A stretch of 64,000 nucleotides of DNA from Pseudomonas linyingensis (GCF_900109175.1 NZ_FNZE01000012.1:91538-155537); one strand, 5' to 3'; shown: positions 17,798 through 25,979, numbered from the stretch's first letter. Translations and numbers: made by a program. Notes: generated by a model not told the origin, from the letters alone.

Positions 17798-17903
17798 GAT
17801 GGCTCCCACGCTCCTGCGTGGGAGCCCGACCTCTGGACGCTCTGCGTCCAGCCGCAGGAGCGGTTTGGAGTACGTGCCCACGCGGCAGCGTGGGCACGAT
17901 CAA
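17798..17903 (+). repeat. Three-hairpin dispersed repeat, copy A
   Basis: About 106 bp containing three consecutive near-perfect hairpins: 17801-17826 (11-bp stem, loop TCCT), 17834-17850 (7-bp stem, loop TCT), and 17873-17898 (11-bp stem, loop GGCA). It begins GATGGCTCCCACGC and ends GCACGATCAA. A second copy in the same orientation lies at 19105-19205. It looks like a non-coding dispersed intergenic repeat. Confidence 0.9.
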
Positions 17904-17935
17904 TTGCCGGCCTTCCGCCAAGCAGTGTGGTGGGG

Positions 17936-18226
17936 TCAGGCCCGCAGCGGATGCGCCGCCAGCTCGACGCCCATTGCGCGCATCACCTTCACCACAGTAT
18001 CAAAACGGGGCTTTGCGCCGGGGGCGAAGGCCTTGTACAGGCTTGCGCGTCCCAGACCGGAGTCCCGGGCGATCTGCGCCATGCCGCGCGCCTTGGCGAC
18101 GTGGCCGACGGCGCGAATCAGTTCGTCGATATCGCCCTCGGCCAGCACCTGGGACAGGTATTCGCTGATGGCTTCCTCGCTGTCGAGCAGCGCCGCCAGG
18201 TCGAACTCGGTAATCACGGGTTTCAT
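17936..18226 (-). CDS. higA: HigA-like antitoxin of a type II toxin-antitoxin module
   Basis: 96-residue HTH antitoxin of the addiction-module-antidote family. The N-terminus MKPVITEFDLAALLDSEEAI is family-typical, and the HTH lies at about 48-80 (AQIARDSGLGRASLYKAF). It would neutralise the RelE-like toxin encoded just upstream and repress the shared promoter. Its ATG overlaps the toxin stop by 4 bp (18223-18226), indicating translational coupling in toxin-first order. The antitoxin frame is intact although the toxin carries an early stop. Confidence 0.88.
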   Translation of the reverse strand: MKPVITEFDLAALLDSEEAISEYLSQVLAEGDIDELIRAVGHVAKARGMAQIARDSGLGRASLYKAFAPGAKPRFDTVVKVMRAMGVELAAHPLRA

Positions 18227-18519
18227 TCGATCTCTCCAGCCAGCCTCTTGGCCAGCGCAATGTCACGCGACTGCGAGGACTTGTCCCCACCGCACAGCAG
18301 CAGAATCAGCATCTCGCCACGCCGCGTGAAGTACAGCCGGTAGCCCGGTCCAACATCCACACGCATCTCCGAAACTCCCTCGCCCACCGGCTTCACGTCG
18401 CCCAGATTGCCGGCCGCAGCACGGTCTATGCGCCGGGCGATGGCGATCCTGGCGCGCAGGTCGCGCAACGCGGTGTGCCAGTTGGCGAAGGTGTCGGTTT
18501 GCTAGATGAGGTAGGCCAT
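18223..18519 (-). pseudogene. higB: HigB/RelE-like toxin with an in-frame amber stop at codon 6
   Basis: Reading from the ATG at 18519, the frame gives MAYLI, then TAG (18502-18504), then QTDTFANWHTALRDLRARIA and a complete RelE/HigB-like domain to 18223. Relatives begin like MAY...QT(E/D)TF..W, so the stop falls inside the normal N-terminus. The remainder is intact (RIDRAAAGNLGDVK, GPGYRLYFTRRG, LLLCGGDKSSQ). Full length would be 98 codons. Reinitiation at TTG 18468 would give an 81-residue product missing the first strand. I read this as a nonsense-inactivated ribosome-dependent mRNase toxin, unless the stop is suppressed or is a sequencing error. Confidence 0.85.
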
Positions 18520-18587
18520 GCGTCAAGTGTATCCGAGTGGATACGTTGCGCAAGCGCCACCCGGCTGCAGGCTCGACCTAGAGCGGC

Positions 18588-19007
18588 TCATTCCCCGTGC
18601 AAGGTCACCACCACTGTCCGCGCCCCGCCATGATCGCGGTGCTCGCACAGGTAGATGCCCTGCCAGGTACCCAGATTCGGCCGCCCGTTGCTGATCGGCA
18701 GGCTCAGGCTGTTGCCCAGCAGGCTGCTCTTGATGTGAGCGGGGAGGTCGTCGCTGCCTTCGAGGGTGTGCTGGTAGTAGGGCTCGTCCTCGGGGACGGC
18801 GCGGTTGAACCAGGCCTCGAAGTCGCTGCGCACCGTCGGGTCGGCGTTTTCGTTGAGGGTCAGGGAGGCGGAGGTGTGCTGGATGAACACATGCATCAGC
18901 CCGACGCGCATCTCGCGGATCGCCGGGCAGTGGGCGAGGATTTCGTCGGTGACCAGATGGAAGCCGCGATGGCGGGGTTTGAGCTGGAGGCGGTATTGGT
19001 GCCACAT
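18588..19007 (-). CDS. yjbQ: YjbQ family (UPF0047) secondary thiamine-phosphate synthase-like protein
   Basis: 139 residues, near full family length. Landmarks are GLMHVFIQHTSASLTLNENAD with the conserved HTSA, YYQHTLEGSDDLPAHIKSSL, and the C-terminal GTWQGIYLCEHRDHGGARTV. E. coli YjbQ has weak thiamine-phosphate synthase activity, but the physiological role is uncertain. It lies between the two copies of the three-hairpin repeat, together with higBA and in the same orientation. Confidence 0.93.
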   Translation of the reverse strand: MWHQYRLQLKPRHRGFHLVTDEILAHCPAIREMRVGLMHVFIQHTSASLTLNENADPTVRSDFEAWFNRAVPEDEPYYQHTLEGSDDLPAHIKSSLLGNSLSLPISNGRPNLGTWQGIYLCEHRDHGGARTVVVTLHGE

Positions 19008-19104
19008 GGTCCGGCGCCCTGCGGGGAGGGAAAGGGAGCGGGATTATTTGCTGTGGTGGGGAGAAGGTCAAAAGCCGCGCGCTCCGCTGTGGGTAACTTC
19101 TCCT

Positions 19105-19205
19105 GATGGCTCCCACGCTCCGGTGTGGGAGCCTGAGTTCTGGACGCTCCGCGTCCAGCCACAGGAGCGGCTCAGCGTGAGTGCCCACGCGGGGGGCACG
19201 ATCAA
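19105..19205 (+). repeat. Three-hairpin dispersed repeat, copy B
   Basis: Same orientation as the copy at 17798, about 101 bp, from GATGGCTCCCAC to GCACGATCAA. The middle hairpin (19141-19157) is perfect and the first keeps a 9-bp stem. The third is shortened by loss of about six bases, so only GTGCCC/GGGCAC pairs. The two copies bracket about 1.2 kb holding higBA and yjbQ. Confidence 0.9.
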
Positions 19206-19358
19206 ACAACTCGCGCAGCGATTGTCCGCCTCTGCCGAGACGGATCGGTGGACAAGACTGCGCCGTTGTCCACCCTACTTCCTACCGATCCGGCAGTTGT
19301 ATAGGCTGTGGTCAGCTGTCGATGGTCTTTGATATCAATTGCTCAAATGGGAGAGCAT

Positions 19359-19838
19359 ATGGAACTGACAGAAAAACAAGCTCTAATCAGGCTCAGCATG
19401 CTGAATGCCGAGGTTGTTGATGCGGACTTTGAGGAAGTCATGGTTTCTAAGATTAGCTCTGGCTGGCCGCCGGAGTTGATGACTAGACTAGAGGGGCTCT
19501 GGGGTGTGACCAAGAGGATGGCAGGGGAGTCCGTTGCCATTGGAAAAATCATTCTCATGAAAGTTTTTGAATTCGTGGAGAATAATCCGAAAGTATTTGT
19601 TGGAGCTGCGGTTGGTGCTGCCTTCAGTGTGTTGGCTTCTGGTATTCCATTTGTCGGCGCGATTATCGCCCCATATGTTGCGGCCATTGGTGCACTGACA
19701 GGAGCAGCTGTGGGTGCAGCAATGCAGACCCCCAAAGCTGACGGAAGCATAGAGTCTGGACTTATTACTCTTGCTGAGAGTTTTTTTGGCTTGTTTGTCG
19801 CTATATTCAAGGCTGTCAAAAGCCATCTGAATGATTGA
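19359..19838 (+). CDS. Unknown glycine-zipper membrane-type protein (first gene of AT-richer cassette)
   Basis: 159 residues; not recognised. Start at ATG 19359, six bases after GGGAGAG; an ATG at 19347 is possible. Residues 1-79 are amphipathic and soluble-looking. Residues 80-121 form a long Gly/Ala-rich hydrophobic hairpin (VGAAVGAAFS, GIPFVGAIIAPYVAAIG, GAAVGAAM) with GxxxG zippers. A second hydrophobic stretch is at 134-152. Codon use is clearly AT-richer than all surrounding genes, suggesting recent transfer. The next gene starts 18 bp downstream and has a similar architecture. Colicin-like or membrane-inserting activity is possible but unproven. Confidence 0.7.
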   Translation: MELTEKQALIRLSMLNAEVVDADFEEVMVSKISSGWPPELMTRLEGLWGVTKRMAGESVAIGKIILMKVFEFVENNPKVFVGAAVGAAFSVLASGIPFVGAIIAPYVAAIGALTGAAVGAAMQTPKADGSIESGLITLAESFFGLFVAIFKAVKSHLND

Positions 19839-19856
19839 TGCCTAGGAGGTGCCCTG

Positions 19857-20423
19857 ATGAGTGATAGTCAGGACGCTGCGAGAAAGGAGCTAACAGAATC
19901 CGACTACCGTAACGCCATAGAAAAGCTTAAAAGGCGTGACAGGGTTGGTCTTGCTGGCGAAGTCGGTGTAACTGCAGGTGCAGCTGTTGCAGGTGCAGCT
20001 TCTGCAGGTGCTATCGCCAGTTCGGTAGGTGCAACTACCTTGTTAGGCTCGAGTACGCTTGCAAGTGCTTTGGGTGGTGTTTTTGTTACAACCACTCCGA
20101 TTGGCTGGGTGGTTGGCGCTGCGGCAGTCGCAGGATTGGCGGGCTATGGAGTATCCAAACTGATCCGTTCTGGTGCGCGTCAGGATGCTGTTCGTGAAGG
20201 CTACATAAAATCAATCTCGAAAAAAATTTGTGTGACTCATGAAAGTCAATCGTTAACGGTTATTGTCGACGAAAAATCGGAGCTCTTTGAGTCTGTAGGG
20301 ATTCTCGTGACGGCCGGGAAGATCGAGAAAGAGATTGCAGGTGGGATCATCCGTCTTGTCGAGTCAAGGAAACTGGATGTCGCTTTGGCAAGGCGTAGGG
20401 TTATCGATTTGGTTGAGGAGTAA
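19857..20423 (+). CDS. Unknown glycine-zipper protein with C-terminal soluble domain (second gene of cassette)
   Basis: 188 residues; not recognised. Strong ribosome-binding site AGGAGGT (19844-19850). Residues 1-30 are charged (ELTESDYRNAIEKLKRRDRV). Residues 31-101 are a Gly/Ala/Ser-rich hydrophobic region (VGVTAGAAVAGAASAGAIAS, PIGWVVGAAAVAGLAGYG) able to form a helical hairpin. Residues 108-188 form a charged domain (KICVTHESQSLTVIVDEKSE and a C-terminal helix). Base composition matches the preceding gene and not the genome around it. It ends at a rho-independent terminator, so the pair looks like one transcription unit. Confidence 0.7.
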   Translation: MSDSQDAARKELTESDYRNAIEKLKRRDRVGLAGEVGVTAGAAVAGAASAGAIASSVGATTLLGSSTLASALGGVFVTTTPIGWVVGAAAVAGLAGYGVSKLIRSGARQDAVREGYIKSISKKICVTHESQSLTVIVDEKSELFESVGILVTAGKIEKEIAGGIIRLVESRKLDVALARRRVIDLVEE

Positions 20424-20476
20424 TGAACTCTGTTCAGGCGGTCAATTCCGTGTGGTAAGAGTCAACATCTACGAAC

Positions 20477-20514
20477 AAGCCGCTGCTCCCTCCCGGAAGT
20501 AGCGGCTTTCTTTT
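20477..20514 (+). terminator. Rho-independent terminator after the AT-richer cassette
   Basis: AAGCCGCT (20477-20484) pairs with AGCGGCTT (20501-20508), followed by TCTTTT. It lies 53 bp after the stop at 20423 and between convergent genes, so it may also serve trpA on the other strand. Confidence 0.8.
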
Positions 20515-20540
20515 ACCTCAAGCGCAGGTGAAGTGAGGGC

Positions 20541-21350
20541 TTACCTCCTCGCCCCTCTTACCCCCTCCGCCAACTCCCGACACAACCCCAACACCCCACT
20601 CACCGCCTCAGCCGGCGAAGCAGCCTTGGCAATCCTGTCGATCAAAGCCGACCCCACTACCGCGCCATCGGCGCGTTTGGCCACTTCGGCGGCGTGTTCG
20701 GGGGTGCGGATGCCGAAGCCGATGCACAGCGGCAGGTCGGTGTGGCGGCGCAGGCGGACGACCGCTTCTTCTACCTGTTCCATGCTCGCCGCGCCGGCGC
20801 CGGTGACGCCGGCGACCGAGACGTAGTAGACGAAGCCGGAGCTGCCGTTGAGCACGGTCGGCAGGCGGGCATCGTCGGTGGTCGGGGTGGTCAGGCGGAT
20901 GAAGTCGATGCCAGCGGCCTGGGCCGGGTCGCACAGTTCGTCGTTGTGCTCCGGCGGCAGGTCGACCACGATCAGGCCGTCGACGCCGGCTTCCTTGGCG
21001 TCGGCGACGAAGCGCGCCACGCCGTAGCAGAAGATCGGGTTGTAGTAGCCCATCAGCACCAGCGGGGTGTCCTGGTTGGTGGCGCGGAACTCGCGGACCA
21101 TCTGCAGGGTTTTCGCCATGTTCTGGCCGTTGCCGAGGGCGCGGATGTTGGCCAGCTGGATGGCCGGGCCGTCGGCCATCGGGTCGGTGAACGGCATGCC
21201 CAGCTCGATCACGTCGGCGCCGGCGTCCGGCAGGCCCTTGAGGATTTCCAGCGAGGTGGCGTAGTCCGGGTCGCCGGCGGTGACGAAGGTGACCAGGGCG
21301 GCGCGGTTCTCTTGCTTCAGTGCGGCGAAGCGGCTCTGCAGGCGGCTCAT
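20541..21350 (-). CDS. trpA: Tryptophan synthase alpha subunit
   Basis: Cleaves indole-3-glycerol phosphate to indole and glyceraldehyde 3-phosphate and passes indole through the tunnel to TrpB. 269 residues, usual length. Catalytic Glu and Asp are in [15 protein letters not shown] near residues 48-62. Phosphate-binding loops are near the C-terminus ([21 protein letters not shown]). The start codon overlaps the trpB stop by 4 bp (21347-21350), so the two subunits are translationally coupled. Confidence 0.98.
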   Translation of the reverse strand: MSRLQSRFAALKQENRAALVTFVTAGDPDYATSLEILKGLPDAGADVIELGMPFTDPMADGPAIQLANIRALGNGQNMAKTLQMVREFRATNQDTPLVLMGYYNPIFCYGVARFVADAKEAGVDGLIVVDLPPEHNDELCDPAQAAGIDFIRLTTPTTDDARLPTVLNGSSGFVYYVSVAGVTGAGAASMEQVEEAVVRLRRHTDLPLCIGFGIRTPEHAAEVAKRADGAVVGSALIDRIAKAASPAEAVSGVLGLCRELAEGVRGARR

Positions 21351-22579
21351 GCGCGGGTCTCCTCGGCGGCGGCTTGTTCATCAAGTGACAGGTAGTGCAT
21401 CACGGTCTGCATGTCCTTGTCGCCGCGGCCGGACAGGTTGATCACCATCAGGTGGTCCTTGGGCAGGCTGGGCGCGCGCTTGAATGCTTCGGCCAGGGCG
21501 TGGGACGACTCCAGCGCCGGGATGATGCCCTCCAGGCGGCAGCACTTCTGGAAGGCCTGCATGGCTTCGTCGTCGGTGATCGGCACGTATTCGACGCGGC
21601 CGACCTGGTGCAGCCAGGCGTGCTCGGGGCCGACGCCGGGGTAGTCGAGGCCGGCGGAGATCGAGTGGGCGTCGGTGATCTGGCCGTCGGCGTCCTGCAG
21701 CAGGTAGGTGCGGTTGCCGTGCAGCACGCCCGGCGCGCCGCCGGCCATGCTGGCAGCGTGCTTGCCGGTGTCGACACCGTGGCCGGCCGCCTCGACGCCG
21801 ACGATCTTCACGCTCGGCTCGTCGAGGAATTCGTGGAACAGGCCGATGGCGTTGGAGCCGCCGCCGATGCAGGCGACCAGCGAGTCGGGCAGGCGGCCTT
21901 CCTGGGCGAGCATCTGCGCGCGGGTTTCCTTGCCGATCACCGACTGGAAGTCGCGGACCATGGCCGGGTAGGGGTGCGGGCCGGCGGCGGTGCCGATCAG
22001 GTAGAAGGTGTCGTGGACGTTGGTCACCCAGTCGCGCAGCGCCTCGTTCATGGCGTCCTTGAGGGTGCCGGTGCCGGCGGTGACCGGGATGACCGTGGCG
22101 CCGAGCAGCTTCATGCGGAAGACGTTGGCCTGCTGGCGGTCGATGTCGGTGGTGCCCATGTACACCACGCACTCGAGGCCGAAGCGTGCGGCGACGGTGG
22201 CGCTGGCCACGCCGTGCATGCCGGCGCCGGTCTCGGCGATGATGCGCTTCTTGCCCATGCGCCGGGCCAGCAGGATCTGGCCGATGCAGTTGTTGATCTT
22301 GTGTGCGCCGGTGTGGTTCAGCTCCTCGCGCTTGAGGTAGATCTTCGCGCCGCCGCAGTGCTCGGTCAGGCGCTCGGCGAAGTACAGCGGGCTCGGGCGG
22401 CCGATGTAGTCGCGCTGGAAGTAGGCCAGCTCTTCGAGGAAGGCCGGATCCTTCTTGGCCTTCTCGTATTCGGCGGCCAGGTCGTTGATCAGCGGCATCA
22501 GGGTTTCGGCGACGAACTGGCCGCCGAACGGGCCGAACAGCCCGCGCGGGTCGGGGCCGTGGGAATAAGTCTGGGTCAT
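21347..22579 (-). CDS. trpB: Tryptophan synthase beta subunit
   Basis: PLP enzyme joining indole and serine to make tryptophan. 410 residues; start at 22579 ([16 protein letters not shown]) with AGGAG just upstream. The PLP lysine is in HTGAHKINN near residue 95, and the phosphate-binding GGGSNAIG loop is near residue 240. First gene of a trpBA operon divergent from trpI, the usual pseudomonad arrangement, in which TrpI with indoleglycerol phosphate activates trpBA. Confidence 0.98.
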   Translation of the reverse strand: MTQTYSHGPDPRGLFGPFGGQFVAETLMPLINDLAAEYEKAKKDPAFLEELAYFQRDYIGRPSPLYFAERLTEHCGGAKIYLKREELNHTGAHKINNCIGQILLARRMGKKRIIAETGAGMHGVASATVAARFGLECVVYMGTTDIDRQQANVFRMKLLGATVIPVTAGTGTLKDAMNEALRDWVTNVHDTFYLIGTAAGPHPYPAMVRDFQSVIGKETRAQMLAQEGRLPDSLVACIGGGSNAIGLFHEFLDEPSVKIVGVEAAGHGVDTGKHAASMAGGAPGVLHGNRTYLLQDADGQITDAHSISAGLDYPGVGPEHAWLHQVGRVEYVPITDDEAMQAFQKCCRLEGIIPALESSHALAEAFKRAPSLPKDHLMVINLSGRGDKDMQTVMHYLSLDEQAAAEETRA

Positions 22580-22714
22580 GCGGTGCTCCTGTAGGGGGCG
22601 AGGGCAGGCGCCTGGGGTGGCTGCGGGCAAGTCTTGCCGATGGCGACAAACTAACCAATGGCGGGCGGCGAGAAAAGCGATAAGATCGCCACAACCTGTC
22701 AGGAAAACTCACAG
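22580..22714. promoter_or_regulatory. trpB-trpI divergent control region
   Basis: 135 bp between divergent trpB and trpI. Two short dyads are visible: GGCAAG-T-CTTGCC (22626-22638) and GCGAT-AAG-ATCGC (22677-22689). In pseudomonads TrpI binds this region and responds to indoleglycerol phosphate. Which dyad is the TrpI site here is not determined. Confidence 0.6.
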
Positions 22715-23614
22715 ATGAGCCAGTCCCGCGACCTCCCGCCGCTGAATGCCCTGCGCGCCTTCGAGGCCACCGCGCGCCTCGGCAGCGTCAGCCGCGCGGC
22801 CGAGGAACTGCACGTCACCCACGGTGCGGTGAGCCGCCAGCTGCGCGCGCTGGAGGAACACCTCGGCGTGGTCCTGCTGGTCAAGGACGGACGCGGCGTG
22901 AAACTCACCGATGCAGGTTTACGCCTGAGCGGCGTGGCCGGCGATGCCTTCGCCGCGCTGCGCGAGGTGTGCTTTGAGCTGCGCGAAGGCCGCGAGCAGG
23001 CGCCGTTCGTGCTCGGCTGTCCGGGCAGCCTGCTGGCGCGCTGGTTCATCCCGCGCCTCGACCGCCTGCAGCGCGACCTGCCGCAGCTGCGCCTGCAGCT
23101 CTCTGCCAGCGAGGGCGAGCTGGACCCGCGCCGGCCGGGGCTGGACGCCACCCTGTGGTTCGCCGCGCCGCCGTGGCCGGCGGACATGCAGGTGTTCGAG
23201 CTGGCCGAGGAGCGCATCGGCCCGGTGCTGTCCGCCCGCCATGCGCGCTACGCGGCGTTGCGCGCGGCGCCGGCGAGCGCGCTGCTCGGCGAGCCGCTGC
23301 TGCATACTGCCTCGCGCCCGCAGGCCTGGCCGCAGTGGGCGCAGGCGCAGAATCTGGACCCGGCCGGGCTGGTCCTCGGCCAGGGTTTCGAGCATCTCTA
23401 CTACCTGCTGGAGGCGGCGGTGGCCGGCCTCGGCGTGGCCATCGCGCCGCAGCTGCTGGTCGCCGACGACCTGGCCGCCGGGCGTCTGGAGGCGCCCTGG
23501 GGCTTCGTCGAAACCCCGGCGCGCCTCGCCTTGTGGGTGCCGGCGCGCGGCGCCGACCGGCGTGCGGTGGAGTTGGCCGACTGGCTGCGGGCGGAGCTGG
23601 CGCCGAACCCGTAG
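22715..23614 (+). CDS. trpI: TrpI, LysR-family activator of trpBA
   Basis: 299 residues. Start at 22715 ([20 protein letters not shown]). The N-terminal HTH ([20 protein letters not shown], about 24-45) is followed by an effector domain. Divergent placement from trpBA and the length match Pseudomonas TrpI. By family knowledge it senses indoleglycerol phosphate and activates trpBA. The stop codon TAG (23612-23614) lies inside the left arm of a 21-bp inverted repeat. Confidence 0.93.
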   Translation: MSQSRDLPPLNALRAFEATARLGSVSRAAEELHVTHGAVSRQLRALEEHLGVVLLVKDGRGVKLTDAGLRLSGVAGDAFAALREVCFELREGREQAPFVLGCPGSLLARWFIPRLDRLQRDLPQLRLQLSASEGELDPRRPGLDATLWFAAPPWPADMQVFELAEERIGPVLSARHARYAALRAAPASALLGEPLLHTASRPQAWPQWAQAQNLDPAGLVLGQGFEHLYYLLEAAVAGLGVAIAPQLLVADDLAAGRLEAPWGFVETPARLALWVPARGADRRAVELADWLRAELAPNP

Positions 23615-23667
23615 GGGCGAATTCATTCGCCAGAATGCCGCGTAATGGCGAATGAATTCGCCCCTAC
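23611..23667. repeat. 21-bp perfect inverted repeat between convergent genes
   Basis: GTAGGGGCGAATTCATTCGC plus one further C (23611-23631) is exactly complementary to 23647-23667, with a 15-nt spacer. It resembles a dispersed palindromic element. Its outermost GTAG/CTAC bases supply the TAG stop of both trpI (23612-23614) and the lipoprotein gene (23664-23666). It could act as a bidirectional terminator. Confidence 0.9.
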
Positions 23668-24077
23668 TGGTGAATGCAGTGCCACTCTTGGCCGTCGGCC
23701 AGGCGCTTGCCGCTGGCGTCGCTGAGCCAGGATTCGGTCTGCTGCAGCTGGTGGCGTGCCTCGAGGCGGTAGCGCTGGCCGGCGACGAAGCCGTCGTAGT
23801 CGAAACGCAGGTAGCAGAGCATCTGCAGCGGGTCGCGGGCGAACAGCGAGCCGACGTAGAGCTCGAAGCGGTAGCTGGCTTGCAGGCGGTGGGCGCCGGG
23901 GCTGACCTGGAAGTAGCGGCCGTCGGCGAGGGTATTGCCGTCCAGGCTGTCGGCCATCAGCAGTTCGCCGGGCTCGGTGCGCAGCTCGATCCACGCCTGC
24001 TGCGGGTCGGGTGAGGGCAGGGGACTGGCACAGGCGCCGAGCAGCGCCAGGGCGGCAAGCAGGGTCAGGGAGCGCAT
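23664..24077 (-). CDS. Small lipoprotein, paralogue of the one at 25557
   Basis: 137 residues, start at 24077 (MRSLTLLAALALLGAC), with a lipobox LGAC at Cys16. The mature protein contains SPDPQQAWIELRT, ADGRYFQVSPGAHRL and LRFDYDGFVAGQRYRLEA, all closely shared with the lipoprotein at 25557-25979. Role unknown; probably a periplasmic-facing lipoprotein. It diverges from the aminopeptidase gene. The stop codon is provided by the inverted repeat at 23611-23667. Confidence 0.82.
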   Translation of the reverse strand: MRSLTLLAALALLGACASPLPSPDPQQAWIELRTEPGELLMADSLDGNTLADGRYFQVSPGAHRLQASYRFELYVGSLFARDPLQMLCYLRFDYDGFVAGQRYRLEARHQLQQTESWLSDASGKRLADGQEWHCIHQ

Positions 24078-24186
24078 GGCGGGCTCTGCCGTGGTGACTG
24101 AGTGTTCAGCATAGCGCCGCAGCGCGGCTGGCGGCAGCTGGGACGATCGGTTAGCGTGCCGGCAAACGACCTTCGCCTGGACCCCC

Positions 24187-25224
24187 ATGTCGATGCTGCG
24201 CCTGCTTCCCCTGCTCGTCCTCCTCAGCGGCTGCTCCAGCCTCGGCTACTACGCGCAGCTGGCCGGCGGTCAGTGGCAATTGCTGCAGGCACGCCAGCCG
24301 GTGGACGAGCTGCTCGCCGATCCCGCCCAGCCGGCCGAGCTGCGCCAGCGCCTGCAGCGCGCCCAGCAAGCCCGCGACTTCGCCAGCAATCGGCTGGCCC
24401 TGCCGGACAACCGCAGCTATCGGCTGTACGCCGATCTCCAGCGCCCCTACGTGGTGTGGAACCTGTTCGCCAGCGCCGAGTTCTCCCTGGAGCCTTTGAC
24501 CCACTGCTTCCCGATTGCCGGCTGCGTGGCCTATCGCGGCTACTTCGACGAGCAGCGCGCCCGCGGCGCCGCCGCGCTGCTGCGGGTCCAGGGGCTGGAC
24601 ACCGAGGTGGCCGGGGTCGCGGCCTATTCCACCCTCGGCTGGTTCGACGACCCGCTGCTGGGCGGCATGCTCGCCTGGAACGACCAGCGGTTGGCGGGGC
24701 TGATCTTCCACGAGCTGGCCCACCAGCGCCTGTACCTGCCCGGCGACACCGCGTTCAACGAATCCTTCGCCCGCTTCGTCGAGGAGGAGGGCCTGCGCCA
24801 GTGGCGCCGCGCGCGCAATCTGCCGCCACCGGCTGCGCACCTGGCGCGCCAGCGCGAGCAGTTCGTCGAGCTGGTGCTGGCCAGCCGCGCGCGCCTGGCA
24901 AAGCTCTACGCCCAGCCGCTCGCCACGGAGCACCTGCGTGAGGCCAAGCAGGCCGAGTTCCAGCGCCTGCGCCACGACTATGTGGCCCTGCGCGACGGTC
25001 CCTGGCAGGGCGACGGGCGCTTCGACGACTGGTTCGCCCGTCCGCTGAACAACGCCCGTCTGCTGCCGTTCGGTCTCTACGAGCAGTGGGTACCGGCCTT
25101 CGCCGCGCTGTTTCGCGAGAGTGGCGGCGACTGGCGGCGCTTCTACGCCCGGGTCGGCGAGCTGGCCCGTCTGCCGGAAGAGGAGCGCCGGCGCAGGTTG
25201 GCCTTCCTGCAGCCAGCCGACTGA
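24187..25224 (+). CDS. Predicted aminopeptidase (putative zinc metallopeptidase lipoprotein)
   Basis: 345 residues, starting MSMLRLLPLLVLLSGCSSLG with a lipobox LSGC. It carries the zinc motif HELAH (in LIFHELAHQRLYLPGDTAFN) with a downstream ESFARFVEEEG segment typical of the predicted aminopeptidase family PF10023. Other conserved pieces are YYAQLAGGQWQLL at the N-terminus, FPIAGCVAYRGYFDE and YSTLGWFDDPLL. The activity is inferred from the family and is not well tested. It lies between two paralogous lipoprotein genes. Confidence 0.88.
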   Translation: MSMLRLLPLLVLLSGCSSLGYYAQLAGGQWQLLQARQPVDELLADPAQPAELRQRLQRAQQARDFASNRLALPDNRSYRLYADLQRPYVVWNLFASAEFSLEPLTHCFPIAGCVAYRGYFDEQRARGAAALLRVQGLDTEVAGVAAYSTLGWFDDPLLGGMLAWNDQRLAGLIFHELAHQRLYLPGDTAFNESFARFVEEEGLRQWRRARNLPPPAAHLARQREQFVELVLASRARLAKLYAQPLATEHLREAKQAEFQRLRHDYVALRDGPWQGDGRFDDWFARPLNNARLLPFGLYEQWVPAFAALFRESGGDWRRFYARVGELARLPEEERRRRLAFLQPAD

Positions 25225-25287
25225 TTTGCCGGCTCGCCCAGGCTTGACTAGCGTTCAGGAGACCCCCTGCGCAAAGGAGCGCCCGTC

Positions 25288-25503
25288 ATGTCGGATAACC
25301 ACGTCTACAAGAAGATCGAGCTGGTCGGTTCGTCGCGCGTCAGCATCGAGGACGCGATCAACAACGCCCTGGCCGAAGCGGCGAAGACCGTGCACAACAT
25401 GGACTGGTTCGAGGTGGTGGAGACCCGCGGACATATCACCAACGGCAAGGTCGGCCACTGGCAGGTGAGCGTCAAGATCGGCTTCCGCATCGTCGGCAGC
25501 TGA
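25288..25503 (+). CDS. Dodecin family flavin-binding protein
   Basis: 71 residues, [20 protein letters not shown]. The full dodecin fold is present: [34 protein letters not shown] and [11 protein letters not shown], with the conserved Trp of the flavin site. Dodecins are dodecameric flavin-storage proteins. A ribosome-binding site (AAAGGAG) precedes the ATG. A single gene downstream of the aminopeptidase and convergent with a lipoprotein gene. Confidence 0.95.
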   Translation: MSDNHVYKKIELVGSSRVSIEDAINNALAEAAKTVHNMDWFEVVETRGHITNGKVGHWQVSVKIGFRIVGS

Positions 25504-25511
25504 GTCGGCGT

Positions 25512-25539
25512 GGCGGGGGCGCGGTCAACCGCTCCCGCC
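25512..25539. terminator. Bulged hairpin between dodecin and lipoprotein genes
   Basis: GGCGGG (25512-25517) pairs with CCCGCC (25534-25539), with an inner GCGGT/ACCGC stem (25521-25532) and a 2-nt loop. It sits between convergent genes and has no U-tract. A bidirectional terminator is inferred from position. Confidence 0.45.
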
Positions 25540-25556
25540 GCTTCCCGGATCCCGCG

Positions 25557-25979
25557 CTAGATCCCGCAACGCACCAGCCGGCCACGGGCCACCACCTGGC
25601 CGCTGCTGTCGCGCAGCCGGGCCATGGCGCGAAAGCCGTACGGGCGGGCTTCCAGCTGGTAGCGCTGGCCGGCGCTGAAGCCGTCGTAGTCCACCTGCAC
25701 AATGCAGGTGCGCCAGACTTCCGCGTCGGCGCGGCCGAGGTTGCTGCTCGACACCTCGAAGCCGACTCGGGTCTGCAGGCTGTGTTCGCCCGGGCTGACC
25801 TGGAAATAGCGGTGGTCGGGCCAACGCTGGTCGTTCAGGCGGTCGGCGCCGACCTGGCTGCCCGCTGGGCCGCGCAGGTCGATCCATGCCTGTTGCGGGT
25901 CGTGTGGCGGCAGGCGGTTGGCACAGGCGCCGAGCAGGAGGAGGGACAGGAGTGGCAGGAAGAGCAATGGACGGCGCAT
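25557..25979 (-). CDS. Small lipoprotein, paralogue of the one at 23664
   Basis: 140 residues, start at 25979 (MRRPLLFLPLLSLLLLGAC), lipobox LGAC. Shares DPQQAWIDLRG, HRYFQVSPGEHSL, VDYDGFSAGQRYQLEARP and a C-terminal cysteine region with the lipoprotein at 23664-24077, indicating local duplication. Function unknown. It converges on the dodecin gene. Confidence 0.82.
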   Translation of the reverse strand: MRRPLLFLPLLSLLLLGACANRLPPHDPQQAWIDLRGPAGSQVGADRLNDQRWPDHRYFQVSPGEHSLQTRVGFEVSSSNLGRADAEVWRTCIVQVDYDGFSAGQRYQLEARPYGFRAMARLRDSSGQVVARGRLVRCGI

